A DNA stretch of 35,535 nucleotides from Thermoguttaceae bacterium (GTDB taxonomy: Bacteria; Planctomycetota; Planctomycetia; Pirellulales; Thermoguttaceae). A model generated the notes under the pieces. That model was not told the origin of the DNA. It was given only the letters and a program-made list of their open reading frames with translations, and did no database searches. The position numbers and the translations under genes are program-made. Location of the stretch: positions 1 through 35,535 of the forward strand of contig JAFSMW010000130.1 of the NCBI GenBank assembly GCA_017447745.1, written 5' to 3'. This document shows positions 1 through 8,085 of this stretch, one piece after another; the stretch's first letter is position 1, and each line of letters starts with the position of its first letter.

Positions 1-957
1 GGTAAACTGCCAGCCGGAAAGAATTCCAACGTTGTTTTCATTTAAATAAGCGTGTCCGTTATGTCCATCGTTGGGTAAATGAGTAACGTCCGCTTCAAAG
101 CTGCCGTTATAAAGAGTTGGCGTTGTGGGCTTAACCTGTTCCGCATTAGTTTCGATAAGCATAACGCCATAATGATGCCACGCTCTGTTGTCTGCGCTGC
201 CAGAGAGAAGGTTAATCGTTGCCGTATTGCTTTGAGCGGTAAATGTAAAATCAACCGAGTATGCGCCAGTATAGCCGATTTCCCCTGCATATCTAAACGG
301 ATCGTCTTCGCTAACAAGCTGTCCCGTAACGTTTGAATTTGTTACATTAGAATAAAATTGATCTCCAACGCCGTCTGCATTAGTATCAATTGAAAACGTT
401 TGTAGACGTTCATCTGATCCAGCAGACCAGGAACGAGCCAGAATTCTGGCGGTATACGTTTTTCCAGCTTCCAGATTGCCAAACGTCATAACCGCATTTG
501 AATTTTTAGGTTCTCCATCATTGAAGATCATCGACCACAAGAGATCATTAAGCGCTGAAACGCTTGTACCGGAATAAGAGCCTCCCCCGTGGTTTACTAT
601 ATTTTTGACGTTGCGTGAATTAAACGAAAGTTGAGGCGTGCTGTACCCGTTGAGCACGGCAGTATCTCCATCTTGATGAGTATATTCCGTATAGTAGCTG
701 GCGCCGTGGTTGACGAATGTTACGCCGTCAATAGGAGCGGAAACTGTATGCTGCCCGTAGTTAATGGCGTACTTGACGCTGCTGGCATTGGGCACGTTGG
801 TATAAACATCCTGCTCGGTTGTAATCTTGTTGATCGACATGACAATGTCCGCTTGAGCGACAGCCGTTATCAGCGCAAACGCTGTTACAACCAAAACAGC
901 CAAACGACTAATCAGGTTATTGTTCCGTCCTGTAGTGAAATCGAATTTTCTCTTCAT
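1..957 (-). CDS. Secreted protein with DUF642-like NGSFE motif, partial
   Basis: The reading frame is open from an ATG at 957 to the left edge (319 codons), so the C-terminus is missing. The start is supported by a GAGG ribosome site six bases upstream and a good promoter about 135 bases upstream. Residues 1-36 form a signal peptide: a basic KRKFDF start, the hydrophobic core LAVLVVTAFALITAVAQA, and mature protein from about D37. The mature part is rich in N, T, S, G and Y and lacks Cys, as is usual for extracellular beta-rich proteins. Around residue 283 the segment LYNGSFEAD resembles the NGSFE start of DUF642/carbohydrate-binding-like domains, so a second beta-sandwich probably begins there. 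No catalytic motif is visible. The role is unknown; a surface or polysaccharide-binding protein is an inference. Confidence 0.75.
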   Translation of the reverse strand, partial: MKRKFDFTTGRNNNLISRLAVLVVTAFALITAVAQADIVMSINKITTEQDVYTNVPNASSVKYAINYGQHTVSAPIDGVTFVNHGASYYTEYTHQDGDTAVLNGYSTPQLSFNSRNVKNIVNHGGGSYSGTSVSALNDLLWSMIFNDGEPKNSNAVMTFGNLEAGKTYTARILARSWSAGSDERLQTFSIDTNADGVGDQFYSNVTNSNVTGQLVSEDDPFRYAGEIGYTGAYSVDFTFTAQSNTATINLLSGSADNRAWHHYGVMLIETNAEQVKPTTPTLYNGSFEADVTHLPNDGHNGHAYLNENNVGILSGWQFT

Positions 958-1092
958 GGAAAACCTCGGTTTATGAATAAGCTTAAAAAGTTATAAAACA
1001 AACTGTCAGTTACGAAAAGTTTTCAAACGTTCATCCCTCAAATGAATATATATCTATATTTGGACTTACGCTTATACTTCTCCATAACTTAC

Positions 1093-1121
1093 ATTATAAC
1101 ATAAAAATAGATTCCATTCAA
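1093..1121 (-). promoter_or_regulatory. Sigma70-type promoter for the partial secreted gene
   Basis: Read on the minus strand, the -35 box is TTGAAT (1121-1116) and the -10 box is TATAAT (1098-1093), with a 17-base spacer. Transcription would start near 1086 and leave a leader of about 130 bases. The rest of 958-1254 is AT-rich and shows nothing else. Confidence 0.55.
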
Positions 1122-1254
1122 TAATTTTTAAAAAACTTTTATAAAAATGCTAGAAATATTTTCATTACGATATATTAAACAGAAATATTGTTAGATATTA
1201 TTTTTGACATTTTGAGTTATCCTTTTTTAGAATGCTTTGAAGAGTACAGACGTT

Positions 1255-2475
1255 CTATGGCGTTTCCTGAGTCAGCTTGCCGGAATTGCTTCCTGAATTG
1301 GAATCGGAGCCGTCCTCAGAACTCTTGCCGGAAATCTGGTTGACGACTACGGCAATGGCGCCGTCGCCGCAGACGTTGCAGGCGGTTCCGAAGCTGTCGG
1401 TGGCGATGTACAGGGTAATCATCAGCGCGACGTTGTCGGCGTTAAACCCGAGAACAGACTGGAGCAGGGCGGTCGCAGCCATAATCGCTCCGCCGGGCAC
1501 GCCGGGAGCAGCTACCATCGTTATGCCGAGCAGGAAGATAAACGGCGCGAATTGGGTTAGCGTCAGTTCCCCCCCGGAGATCAAAACGACAGCCATCGCA
1601 AATGCCGTGATTTTGAGCGTACTTCCCGCCAGATGGATTGTCGCGCACAGCGGAACGCAGAAATGTGCAATAGCGGGATGAACGCCGTTTTTGAGAACTT
1701 GACGCAAGGTAACGGGAATCGTCGCTGCCGATGACGACGTGCCCAGCGCGGTAGCGTAAGCCGGAAGCATGTTCCACAGCAGTTTGAACGGATTGCGTCG
1801 GGCTATGGCTGCGGCTATGCAATACTGAATCAGAAGTAGCGCCACGTGCAGAATAATCACGACGACAATGACTTTCCCAAAGACCGGCACGATGGATTCG
1901 GTTCTATCCGTTGCCGACATTATCAGAAAGATACCGAAAATAAACAGCGGCAAAAGAGGAATAATCGTGTACTGAATTACGGTTTCGATAATCTTTTGGG
2001 CGTCGTCGATGAACTTTTTCATGGTTTCCGCCTTGCAGACGGCAGCGCCCATTCCGAACATAAACGCCATGACAAGAGCCGTCATAACGCCCATGATGGG
2101 TTCAATATCGACGTCGAAAAAAGGCGCCAGTTTGTCGAGGACTTCCGTCTGTATCTGAGCGCCGACAGTTACGCCCGCCAGCAGTTTAGGAAACGAAAAG
2201 GCGCAGGAGAAATACGTCAGAAAACCGGAAAAGAGCGTCGACCCGTACGCAATGGCGACGGTAATCAAAAGCAGCCGCCCAGACTTTGCGCCCAAGCCGG
2301 CAATTCCCGCCGCAACCAGAGACAGGATAATCAGAGGAATCGTAAAACTGAGGTATTCAGAAAACACGCCGTTGAACGTTACGAATATTCGGACAATGGG
2401 CGTTGGCAAATAGCGTCCCATCAAAAGACCAAAGAAAACGGCGATTATAACCTGAACAAGCAGCGGGATTTTCAT
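1255..2475 (-). CDS. Dicarboxylate/amino acid:cation symporter (DAACS family)
   Basis: A 406-residue polytopic inner-membrane protein, the usual length for bacterial GltP/DctA/SstT-type sodium- or proton-coupled symporters. The hallmark segments are present: the serine-rich hairpin-1 loop TSSSAATIPV near residue 246, the hairpin-2 segment MVAAPGVPGGAIMAA, and the transmembrane-8 signature DSFGTACNVCGD. Hydrophobic stretches cover almost the whole chain; the last 25 residues are a Ser/Asn/Gly-rich soluble tail. In glutamate transporters an Arg three residues after the Asp of the last motif binds the substrate side-chain carboxylate. Here that position reads Gly by my alignment, so a neutral substrate is more likely than glutamate. 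An AAGG ribosome site lies just upstream of the ATG. The gene stands alone, with no clear terminator. The family call is firm; the substrate is unknown. Confidence 0.9.
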   Translation of the reverse strand: MKIPLLVQVIIAVFFGLLMGRYLPTPIVRIFVTFNGVFSEYLSFTIPLIILSLVAAGIAGLGAKSGRLLLITVAIAYGSTLFSGFLTYFSCAFSFPKLLAGVTVGAQIQTEVLDKLAPFFDVDIEPIMGVMTALVMAFMFGMGAAVCKAETMKKFIDDAQKIIETVIQYTIIPLLPLFIFGIFLIMSATDRTESIVPVFGKVIVVVIILHVALLLIQYCIAAAIARRNPFKLLWNMLPAYATALGTSSSAATIPVTLRQVLKNGVHPAIAHFCVPLCATIHLAGSTLKITAFAMAVVLISGGELTLTQFAPFIFLLGITMVAAPGVPGGAIMAATALLQSVLGFNADNVALMITLYIATDSFGTACNVCGDGAIAVVVNQISGKSSEDGSDSNSGSNSGKLTQETP

Positions 2476-2571
2476 GGATTGACCTTACGATTCCTGAAGT
2501 ATATGTAAAATCATCTCGCCAGCGCATTACTGACGATTTATCTACTTATTCTACTTGAAGAAAAGGTTTTG

Positions 2572-3160
2572 TCAATACGGTGATATGGAAGGCGCTGGCG
2601 AGCCGGGGGCGTAAGCGAAGCGAACGAAAATGAAAGGCGGTAATGGAGCGACCAACGGGAGCGGAATTACGCAGTTCGCCGAAGGCGAACCAAAAGTTTG
2701 AATTGCGCATACCAAATTGACGCAGCCGAAAACCACTCTGGATCGCGGAGGATGTTCGCAAAAGAAAGCCTCACGCAAAGTCCACAAATTATTGAAAGGC
2801 GGTAATGGAGAGAGCGAAGCGAACGAAGTTCCGCTTAGGCGAGCCACGGGTGTAAACCCGTGGGTGTGAGTGAAGCGAAGAAAAGCCTCACGCAAAGTAC
2901 GCAAAGTTCGCGAAGTTATCAATTGGTGAACGTTTGCGGCGGAAGCCTCCAAAAATCTCATTCGCAGTCCCAAAACTCCGACCTGCTGGATCGCGGCTGT
3001 CTCAGCCGCCGATTATTTTAAGCCGCAAAGAACGCAAAGGAATATTTAAACTTTGCGAACTTCCTCCGCGCCTCCGCGTGAGATTTTTCCGGGGAGTTAC
3101 GCGTCCCAGCTCGCCTTTTACGTTCGCTTCGCTCACGCCCGGGAACTCACGTTCCCGACT
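2572..3160. repeat. Intergenic repeat block A (mosaic of dispersed modules)
   Basis: The 690-base gap between the symporter and the kinase has no credible gene. It is built from modules that recur elsewhere in the window: TGAAAGGCGGTAATGGAG (2631 and 2793), CGCAAAG arrays (for example 2885-2910 and 3023-3040), GCGGCGGAAGCCTCC near 2935, and CTTCCTCCGCG...CCGCGTGAGAT at about 3058-3090. Perfect hairpins occur at 2674-2690 (GTTCGCC, loop GAA), 2844-2863 (CCACGGGT, loop GTAA), 2993-3009 (GCGGCTG, loop TCT) and 3140-3157 (CGGGAAC, loop TCAC). The last hairpin lies just past the stop of the kinase gene and could help to end its transcript. Short open frames here are by-products of the repeats. Confidence 0.75.
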
Positions 3161-3168
3161 CGCCTAAA

Positions 3169-3921
3169 CTATTCTTTTGCAACGGGGAATCGGAGCGTGA
3201 ACGCGGTGCCTTTTCCGACGGCAGAATCGACGCGAATCTTGCCGCCGTGTTTTTGGATGATTTCTTTACATGACGCCAAGCCGACGCCTGTGCCGCCTTT
3301 TCCAGACGCGTCCGGACCTTTCTTCGTCGTAAAGAACGGCTCAAAAATATGCGGAAGAACGTTTTCCGGAATCCCTGTTCCCCAGTCGCGAACGAGCCAG
3401 ACGACCTGGTTTTCCTTCTCGTCATAGCCAATGCGGATTTGAAGACGTCCGCCGTCCGGCATAGCCTGACGAGCGTTAATCACAAGATTGAAGATGACCT
3501 GCTGAATCTGGTTGCCCCGCGCCATGATTTTGGGGACGTTGGGTTCGTAGTCCTTCTCCAGCTGAATGTGATATTTGTTCAGTTCCCGTTCCAGAAGCAG
3601 CATGGCGTCGTCCGTAAGAGCGATAATATCTGTCGGTTCCATGTCTTGAGATCGATTTCGCGCCTGACCCAAAATACATTGAGTAACCTTCGCCGCCTTT
3701 TGACTGGCTTCCAGAATGATATTGAACGCCTTTTCCCGCATCGCGTCGTCTTTATGGCGAAGCCCGAGTTTGGCGTAGTTCATCACCGTCATGATGATGT
3801 TGTTGAACTCGTGAGTTGTTGTGCCCGCCAACTCGCCTAATGCAATCAAGCCCTCGCTGTTTTTCAATTGCTCTTTAAGCTGTTCGTTCTCTCGTTCCAG
3901 AGCCGCCAGTCTGTCGTCCAT
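3169..3921 (-). CDS. Soluble sensor histidine kinase
   Basis: A 250-residue two-component-type kinase that autophosphorylates on His and should pass the phosphate to a response regulator. Residues 1-22 are a short charged coiled coil. The H-box GELAGTTTHEFNN places the phospho-acceptor at H37. The ATP-binding domain follows with the N-box QVIFNLVINARQAM (N145, N149), the G1 box DWGTGIPE (179-186), the F-box FEPFFTTK (193-200) and the G2 box GGTGVGLA (209-216), so all catalytic boxes are intact. There is no transmembrane segment and no recognisable PAS or GAF sensor domain, and no response regulator is encoded nearby. It is therefore an orphan cytoplasmic kinase that probably takes its input from a partner protein. 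The HD-domain gene lies 102 bases upstream on the same strand and may be co-transcribed. Confidence 0.9.
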   Translation of the reverse strand: MDDRLAALERENEQLKEQLKNSEGLIALGELAGTTTHEFNNIIMTVMNYAKLGLRHKDDAMREKAFNIILEASQKAAKVTQCILGQARNRSQDMEPTDIIALTDDAMLLLERELNKYHIQLEKDYEPNVPKIMARGNQIQQVIFNLVINARQAMPDGGRLQIRIGYDEKENQVVWLVRDWGTGIPENVLPHIFEPFFTTKKGPDASGKGGTGVGLASCKEIIQKHGGKIRVDSAVGKGTAFTLRFPVAKE

Positions 3922-4023
3922 CGCTTTTACCTGTTTTAATAAACCTGAACTATATAATATTACATCAGATATATTATCGGCTGTTTTCCCTAAAATGATA
4001 AACCCGGCAGGCAGCTGGAAAAC

Positions 4024-4632
4024 TCAATCCAAATTGCCCCAGTCCCCAAACGGACAGACCAGCTGGACAAACTGCGTATACGCGTCCTTGAGGTCGTCCA
4101 GGGCAGGGCATTGCCCGACTTCTTCCAGAACGTCAATAATTGTCATATAATACCAGAGAAAATCGTCCTGATTTGAATTGAAATTCGTCCAAAATGCCGG
4201 ACCTTGAACTCGAAACGAACTAATAGAACAACGCAGATTGTCTAATTTATCGCACGCTGAAATCAAACGGCTTTCTTGCGGGGCAACTTTAAGATGATTG
4301 ATGTACGCCTCTTTGCGCTCTTTCCACGGAGCTTTTGCCTGTTTCTTTTGACGAGTGGAATCTGAACAGTCGAGAACAAATCCTGCAACTCGGTCGCCAA
4401 ATTTGTCTCGAATCAGTTTTGCTGTTTCCATTCCGCCCTGATCCTCAACGGAATCGTGAAGCAAAGCCGCAATGGCGGTGTCTTCGTCAGCCTGATATTC
4501 AATTGTCAAACCGGAAACGCGAAGCAGATGACCTATGTACGGAATTTGAAAAGGCGATTTCCGCGTTTGTTTGGCATGAAGATTATATGCTAATTGAATA
4601 GCGTCCACAAATCGTTGAGTCATTTGAGACAT
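4024..4632 (-). CDS. Single-domain HD phosphohydrolase, (p)ppGpp hydrolase-like
   Basis: A 202-residue protein matching the hydrolase half of RelA/SpoT and the small alarmone hydrolases (MESH1-like). Visible metal-ligand motifs are H35 in YIGHLLRVSG, the HD pair H59-D60 in AALLHDSVED, and D128 in ACDKLDNLR. The catalytic-site ED of the family is seen in SVED. No synthetase, TGS or ACT domain is present. The expected reaction is Mn-dependent removal of the 3'-diphosphate from (p)ppGpp, but other nucleotides are possible for this family. No strong ribosome site precedes the ATG at 4632; a second ATG lies at 4623. The kinase gene follows 102 bases downstream. Family assignment is good; the substrate is inferred. 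Confidence 0.82.
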   Translation of the reverse strand: MSQMTQRFVDAIQLAYNLHAKQTRKSPFQIPYIGHLLRVSGLTIEYQADEDTAIAALLHDSVEDQGGMETAKLIRDKFGDRVAGFVLDCSDSTRQKKQAKAPWKERKEAYINHLKVAPQESRLISACDKLDNLRCSISSFRVQGPAFWTNFNSNQDDFLWYYMTIIDVLEEVGQCPALDDLKDAYTQFVQLVCPFGDWGNLD

Positions 4633-4770
4633 GGCAAGTCAATAACAGTAAAAAAATAACCAGCTCACCAACGTGCAAGGTTTCGCGCACTATTGTATAT
4701 TGCTGGTATTTTTCCCAGCTATATCTAACGAATTAGAACGGCTGGGTACAAGTGTGAGTTTTGTTAATAA

Positions 4771-5199
4771 CTATGGAGCAGCCGTTTTAACCGGAACGCT
4801 GCTTTCTTTATATGGAGGCTCTCCGTATTCTGAAGAAGGACATTCCAGCCAGAGGAATAAAATAGCTCCCAAAAGCGTTAACCAGGAAATCAGCAACAGC
4901 CAGCTGAAAAGATCCCAGCACGGAGCTTTTTTATATTCAACGGTAACTACCTCTTCCTCCGAATCCTGCGCCGTCTCTTCCGAATTTAGCATAGCATCAG
5001 GATTTTCACCGTCTGCTGGCTGTTCGGTAAAGTCAACGCCGCCTTCTTCCGGAGCGGGAGAGAAGTTGTCTGCTTCTCCCTCTGGAACGCCTGGATCTGT
5101 ACCAACGGACATGTCTTCAAAACCATCTGAAGCTATGCCAGAGGCGCCAAAGGGATCATCCAGTCCTTCAAATTCGTTATTTGAGTTTTGGGACGACAC
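4771..5199 (-). CDS. Acidic protein with one C-terminal membrane helix
   Basis: A 142-residue protein of no recognised family. Residues 1-90 are acidic, Pro/Gly/Ser-rich and probably disordered. Residues 96-118 (WDLFSWLLLISWLTLLGAILFLW) are one clear transmembrane helix, followed by a short tail of about 25 residues. The layout suggests an acidic domain held at the membrane by a C-terminal anchor. Its start lies 23 bases inside the end of the upstream coiled-coil gene, so the two are almost certainly translated from one transcript and may act together. The opposite strand is also open here, but that frame has no start signal or family features. Confidence 0.65.
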   Translation of the reverse strand: MSSQNSNNEFEGLDDPFGASGIASDGFEDMSVGTDPGVPEGEADNFSPAPEEGGVDFTEQPADGENPDAMLNSEETAQDSEEEVVTVEYKKAPCWDLFSWLLLISWLTLLGAILFLWLECPSSEYGEPPYKESSVPVKTAAP

Positions 5200-6046
5200 G
5201 GTCTTTCACCTGGAATGTATTTTGTTGTTTCTCTTTAATGATTTTACAAATTGAACGATCGGGAGTAACTTCTCGAACTTCAATTCTTCCAACGTAAGTA
5301 TTGCCGCGGGTAACCTCGAGCGTGTGACCGATTCTCAGCCCGTCGTCAGCTCCGCAAGAGATAACGACCAGGTCTGGCGTGGCGCTAACGACGACGGCAT
5401 TGAGCGTCGCTGGCGGATTGGCGGTTTCGAGGTAGTACGCCGGATTGTTGGTGTATCCCAACATTCGCAACAGCTTCATAGCGTTGGCGCTTTCGGAAAT
5501 GAGGTCTTTGTTTCGACGGTTGAGCTGATCCAGTTCGTTAACCTTGGCGTGAAGCTCTTCTGTTCGTTTAACCATCTGATCGAACTGCTTGTCGCGATCT
5601 TCCTGAATCTTTTTGACGTCAGTTCGCAGTTTTTCGTTTTCGGTTTTCAAACCGTCGAGATGTTCCGTAACAGCGTTGAGCTGAGCGACTGCTTCGCGCT
5701 GAGATTGGGTTAAACTCGCCAATTCTTTTTCTCGGGCTTCGAGGTTTTGTCGCAATTCAACATTTTCGGTTTCCAGCTTGGCGCGAACCTGTTCCTTAAT
5801 AATTGTTTCTCGGTCCAAATTCTGCTGAACCTTTAAGAGCAGTTCGTTCAATTCAGCCTTTTGCTTTTCAGCTTCTTCAAGGCGGAATTTGTACCCAACT
5901 GGATGTTCCGGCGTGGCGTTGGCTTCCGGGTTTTCAACCAGCAATCGCCAGTTGGTATGCGTTGCGTACAACGTCATTACCAGCGACATTAAAACAAGGC
6001 TCATAACGAATATAAGCACCGTAAAAATTTTTCCAACCAAATTCAT
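5177..6046 (-). CDS. Membrane-anchored coiled-coil protein with C-terminal beta domain
   Basis: A 289-residue protein. Residues 5-27 are an N-terminal membrane helix. Residues about 50-195 form a long Glu/Lys/Gln/Leu-rich coiled coil. The C-terminal 75 residues (VVISCGADDGLRIGHTLEV...YVGRIEVREVTPDRSICKI) resemble the small beta-barrel repeats of FlgT-C or MreC type. The topology suggests an envelope protein with the coiled coil outside the membrane, comparable in plan to MreC. An AAGGAG ribosome site lies ten bases before the ATG, and a TTGACA/TATATT promoter lies upstream. The acidic membrane protein overlaps its 3' end. The function is unknown; a structural envelope role is inferred from architecture only. 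Confidence 0.75.
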   Translation of the reverse strand: MNLVGKIFTVLIFVMSLVLMSLVMTLYATHTNWRLLVENPEANATPEHPVGYKFRLEEAEKQKAELNELLLKVQQNLDRETIIKEQVRAKLETENVELRQNLEAREKELASLTQSQREAVAQLNAVTEHLDGLKTENEKLRTDVKKIQEDRDKQFDQMVKRTEELHAKVNELDQLNRRNKDLISESANAMKLLRMLGYTNNPAYYLETANPPATLNAVVVSATPDLVVISCGADDGLRIGHTLEVTRGNTYVGRIEVREVTPDRSICKIIKEKQQNTFQVKDRVVPKLK

Positions 6047-6132
6047 GGGAGATGCACTCCTTTTTATACAATTTTACTAATGTGGCATTTGAACGCCAAA
6101 CTTTCGTTTGGTTTTCTATAATACTAACTTAT

Positions 6133-6162
6133 AATATAACAACAAAATCGGGTTGTTGTCAA
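6133..6162 (-). promoter_or_regulatory. Promoter for the coiled-coil/membrane protein pair
   Basis: On the minus strand there is a perfect -35 TTGACA (6162-6157), an 18-base spacer and a -10 TATATT (6138-6133). The transcript would carry a leader of about 80 bases. Near its end GGAG-TGCAT-CTCC can fold over the ribosome site. Confidence 0.55.
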
Positions 6163-6500
6163 TAACTAAATGAAAAATTTTGAAATTTTCTTAAAAAACA
6201 TTGCCAACTAATCAATTTTTACAACTTAATCGGCATATTCGGAACAAATTCCAGACTTTTATACGTACGAATTTGATTTCCGGTTTGGCGTTATGTTTTA
6301 AAAATCTGTCAAACAGTTTTCAAAACCTGCAACGCCATATGCCTGTTCCATTTCTAAGAAGGGGAAAATCCCCGCAGTTTGAATGGAAACAAAAACTGAT
6401 TTATTGGATAGAAATGTCTATCCTGCTGACTGATATAAAGTTAAATTTTTATATTGTCCTTTTTATTATAATTCAAAATTTGAAATATTGCGATATTATT
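6163..6500. other. AT-rich intergenic stretch, no gene seen
   Basis: This stretch of about 340 bases lies between the coiled-coil gene's promoter and the 3' end of the next minus-strand gene. A 101-codon plus-strand frame opens at a TTG (6201), but it has no ribosome site or family resemblance. GGGGAAAATCCCC (6361-6373) is a small palindrome. Nothing else stands out. Confidence 0.5.
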
Positions 6501-6524
6501 TTCTGAAATTTTATTTTTTCAGAA
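6501..6524 (-). terminator. Weak stem-loop over the stop codon of the acidic secreted gene
   Basis: TTCTGAAA and TTTCAGAA form a perfect 8-bp AT-rich stem with an eight-base loop that overlaps the stop codon of the 6519-7442 gene. No strong T-run follows on the minus strand, so termination is uncertain. Confidence 0.3.
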
Positions 6525-7442
6525 TTCGTCCCCAAAACCTTCAAAATCTTCATCTTCCGTTTCCTCTGGCTGCTGTTCATTTTTCTTTTGAGCTTTGTTG
6601 GCTTCTTCCATCTTTTTAGCCGACTGCCGCGGGTCTTCATCGTCGTCGAATTCGGAAGCCGTCTTTTTGTCGGAAGCTTTTGCGGATGTATTGTTTTTTA
6701 CGCCCGACCATTTGAAAGTTTCTTCCCAAACGACAACGTCGTCGCTGAGAAGCCATATTTTAATAGTGCAGGGCTTTTCGAATTCTACGTATTTATCTGA
6801 CTTGTCGTTCATGTTGTCAGAAACTTTTTTGCCATGAAGTTCGATAGCCAAACGTCCGCTGTCCACAGCCCACTGTTCCAGATCGTGAAAAACAAGCGTT
6901 GTTTCCCGTTCATTTATATCTGGATTGATCAGAACCATATAGAAATAATCCGCTCTGGCGCCAGCTGGCGGTTTGATAGTTGACAAAAAAATGCTTTCCG
7001 GCTCTGGAAGTCCGTATTCATGAAACAGACTCTTGGGGTATTCGATGTCGTTGGCAAAGCGCTGATTTCCAATTTTTTTATTGGAAATGTCCTGGTCGAT
7101 TCTTTCCAGCTTTCCGTATATCGCCTTAAAAAAGACGGGTCTGCAAAATTGCGGCTGTTTTTCTGCTTCTGGACCGATAATTCGAACTTCCAAAGTCGCG
7201 TTTGTAATTTTCGACCATGGATACTCGATCATCAAGTATTGTTTGAACGTCGCTCCCTTTTTCCCCTTTCCCAAACACTTTTCCGCAGAGAAAATCTTCG
7301 GTCGCGAAACGTCCGGCTCAATGGATGCGCCTGATTCGACAGCGTTATCCTCATTTTCTCCGACAAAGTCCTGAGCCGGAGTCGTCAAAGCAAAGCTCGA
7401 ACTCAATAATATGGCGAAAATAAAACAAATATGCTTTCTCAT
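6519..7442 (-). CDS. Secreted protein of unknown function with acidic/charged tail
   Basis: A 307-residue protein counted from the ATG at 7442. An in-frame TTG at 7469 would add nine residues, but it places uncharged residues before the signal peptide, so the ATG is preferred. Residues 1-24 (MRKHICFIF...ALTTPAQ) are a clear signal peptide. The middle (about 45-235) has alternating hydrophobic and polar segments with motifs such as YLMIEYPWSKI, TLVFHDLEQW and IKIWLLSDDVVVWEETFKW, suggesting beta-sandwich folds. From about residue 240 the protein is Lys/Glu/Asp-rich low complexity ending in EDEDFEGFGDEF. No catalytic motif or family is recognised. It is probably periplasmic or surface-exposed and transcribed alone. 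Confidence 0.72.
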   Translation of the reverse strand: MRKHICFIFAILLSSSFALTTPAQDFVGENEDNAVESGASIEPDVSRPKIFSAEKCLGKGKKGATFKQYLMIEYPWSKITNATLEVRIIGPEAEKQPQFCRPVFFKAIYGKLERIDQDISNKKIGNQRFANDIEYPKSLFHEYGLPEPESIFLSTIKPPAGARADYFYMVLINPDINERETTLVFHDLEQWAVDSGRLAIELHGKKVSDNMNDKSDKYVEFEKPCTIKIWLLSDDVVVWEETFKWSGVKNNTSAKASDKKTASEFDDDEDPRQSAKKMEEANKAQKKNEQQPEETEDEDFEGFGDEF

Positions 7443-7638
7443 AATCAAAACTTGAGTATTCAATATCAATATACTATAATCTTGTTAAACGAAGCATTCC
7501 CTCCAACAATACGACGAATAAATCGTTTCTTTTATCTATTTTGCCACAAAAATCGGATTTCGTCAAGTAAATAGGCGAATTTTTTTAAAAAAAATCGAAA
7601 AGAATTCGAAATTTCTCCGATTATTCGGGTTTAGGGGC

Positions 7639-7666
7639 TTGAGGAATTTTAAAAAACGGATATAAT
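7639..7666 (+). promoter_or_regulatory. Promoter of rpmB
   Basis: TTGAGG (7639-7644), a 16-base spacer and a perfect TATAAT (7661-7666) lie about 60 bases before the rpmB start. Confidence 0.7.
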
Positions 7667-7726
7667 GCCTCTAAAATTTTTGCAAAAAATTACTCCAGAC
7701 AAATTTACATAACAGGAGGAATTATT

Positions 7727-7990
7727 ATGTCTCAAGTATGCAGCGTTTGCGGAAAACGCGCCCAAGTTGGCAATTCCGTTACGACTCGCGGTCGCGCCAA
7801 GTATTTAGGCGGCGTTGGTACGAAATGCACTGGCATTACCCGCCGTTTGTTCAAACCCAATTTGCAGACCGTTCGTATTTCGACTGAAAACGGTACGCAC
7901 AAAACCGTCAGAGTTTGCACCGCTTGCCTTCGCAGCGGGGCTGTTACTCGCGTTGTTCGCGTTCAGCCGTTCAAAATCGACAAGGACTAA
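7727..7990 (+). CDS. rpmB: 50S ribosomal protein L28
   Basis: An 87-residue protein of the large ribosomal subunit, near the usual length. It has the family's opening CSVCGKRAQVGNSV, the Arg/Lys-rich centre (ITRRLFKPNLQTVR) and the C-terminal segment VRVCTACLRSGAV. The four cysteines C5, C8, C64 and C67 make this the zinc-binding (C+) form. A strong AGGAGG ribosome site sits eight bases before the ATG, with its own promoter upstream and an excellent terminator downstream, so it is a single-gene unit. Other ribosomal genes are not in the window. Confidence 0.97.
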   Translation: MSQVCSVCGKRAQVGNSVTTRGRAKYLGGVGTKCTGITRRLFKPNLQTVRISTENGTHKTVRVCTACLRSGAVTRVVRVQPFKIDKD

Positions 7991-8011
7991 GTTCCTGTGA
8001 AATCACGTTTT

Positions 8012-8049
8012 AAGAACAGAAAGATAATATGTCTTTCTGTTCTTTTTTT
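8012..8049 (+). terminator. Rho-independent terminator of rpmB
   Basis: AAGAACAGAAAGA (8012-8024) pairs perfectly with TCTTTCTGTTCTT (8032-8044) around a seven-base loop, followed by a T-run to 8049. Confidence 0.92.
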
Positions 8050-8085
8050 GTATTGACTTATAAACAATACGATACAGCGCTTTAC

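Noticed and set aside
1846-2508. 220-codon plus-strand frame
   Set aside because: Antisense to the symporter; composition (Arg, Gln, Asn, His-rich) is that of a shadow frame.
4673-5254. 193-codon plus-strand frame with a hydrophobic start
   Set aside because: Antisense to the acidic membrane protein. It lacks a ribosome site and its Ser/Pro run mirrors the Gly/Glu codons of the other strand.
6201-6506. 101-codon plus-strand frame in the AT-rich gap
   Set aside because: Starts at TTG without a ribosome site, has no recognisable domain and AT-driven composition.
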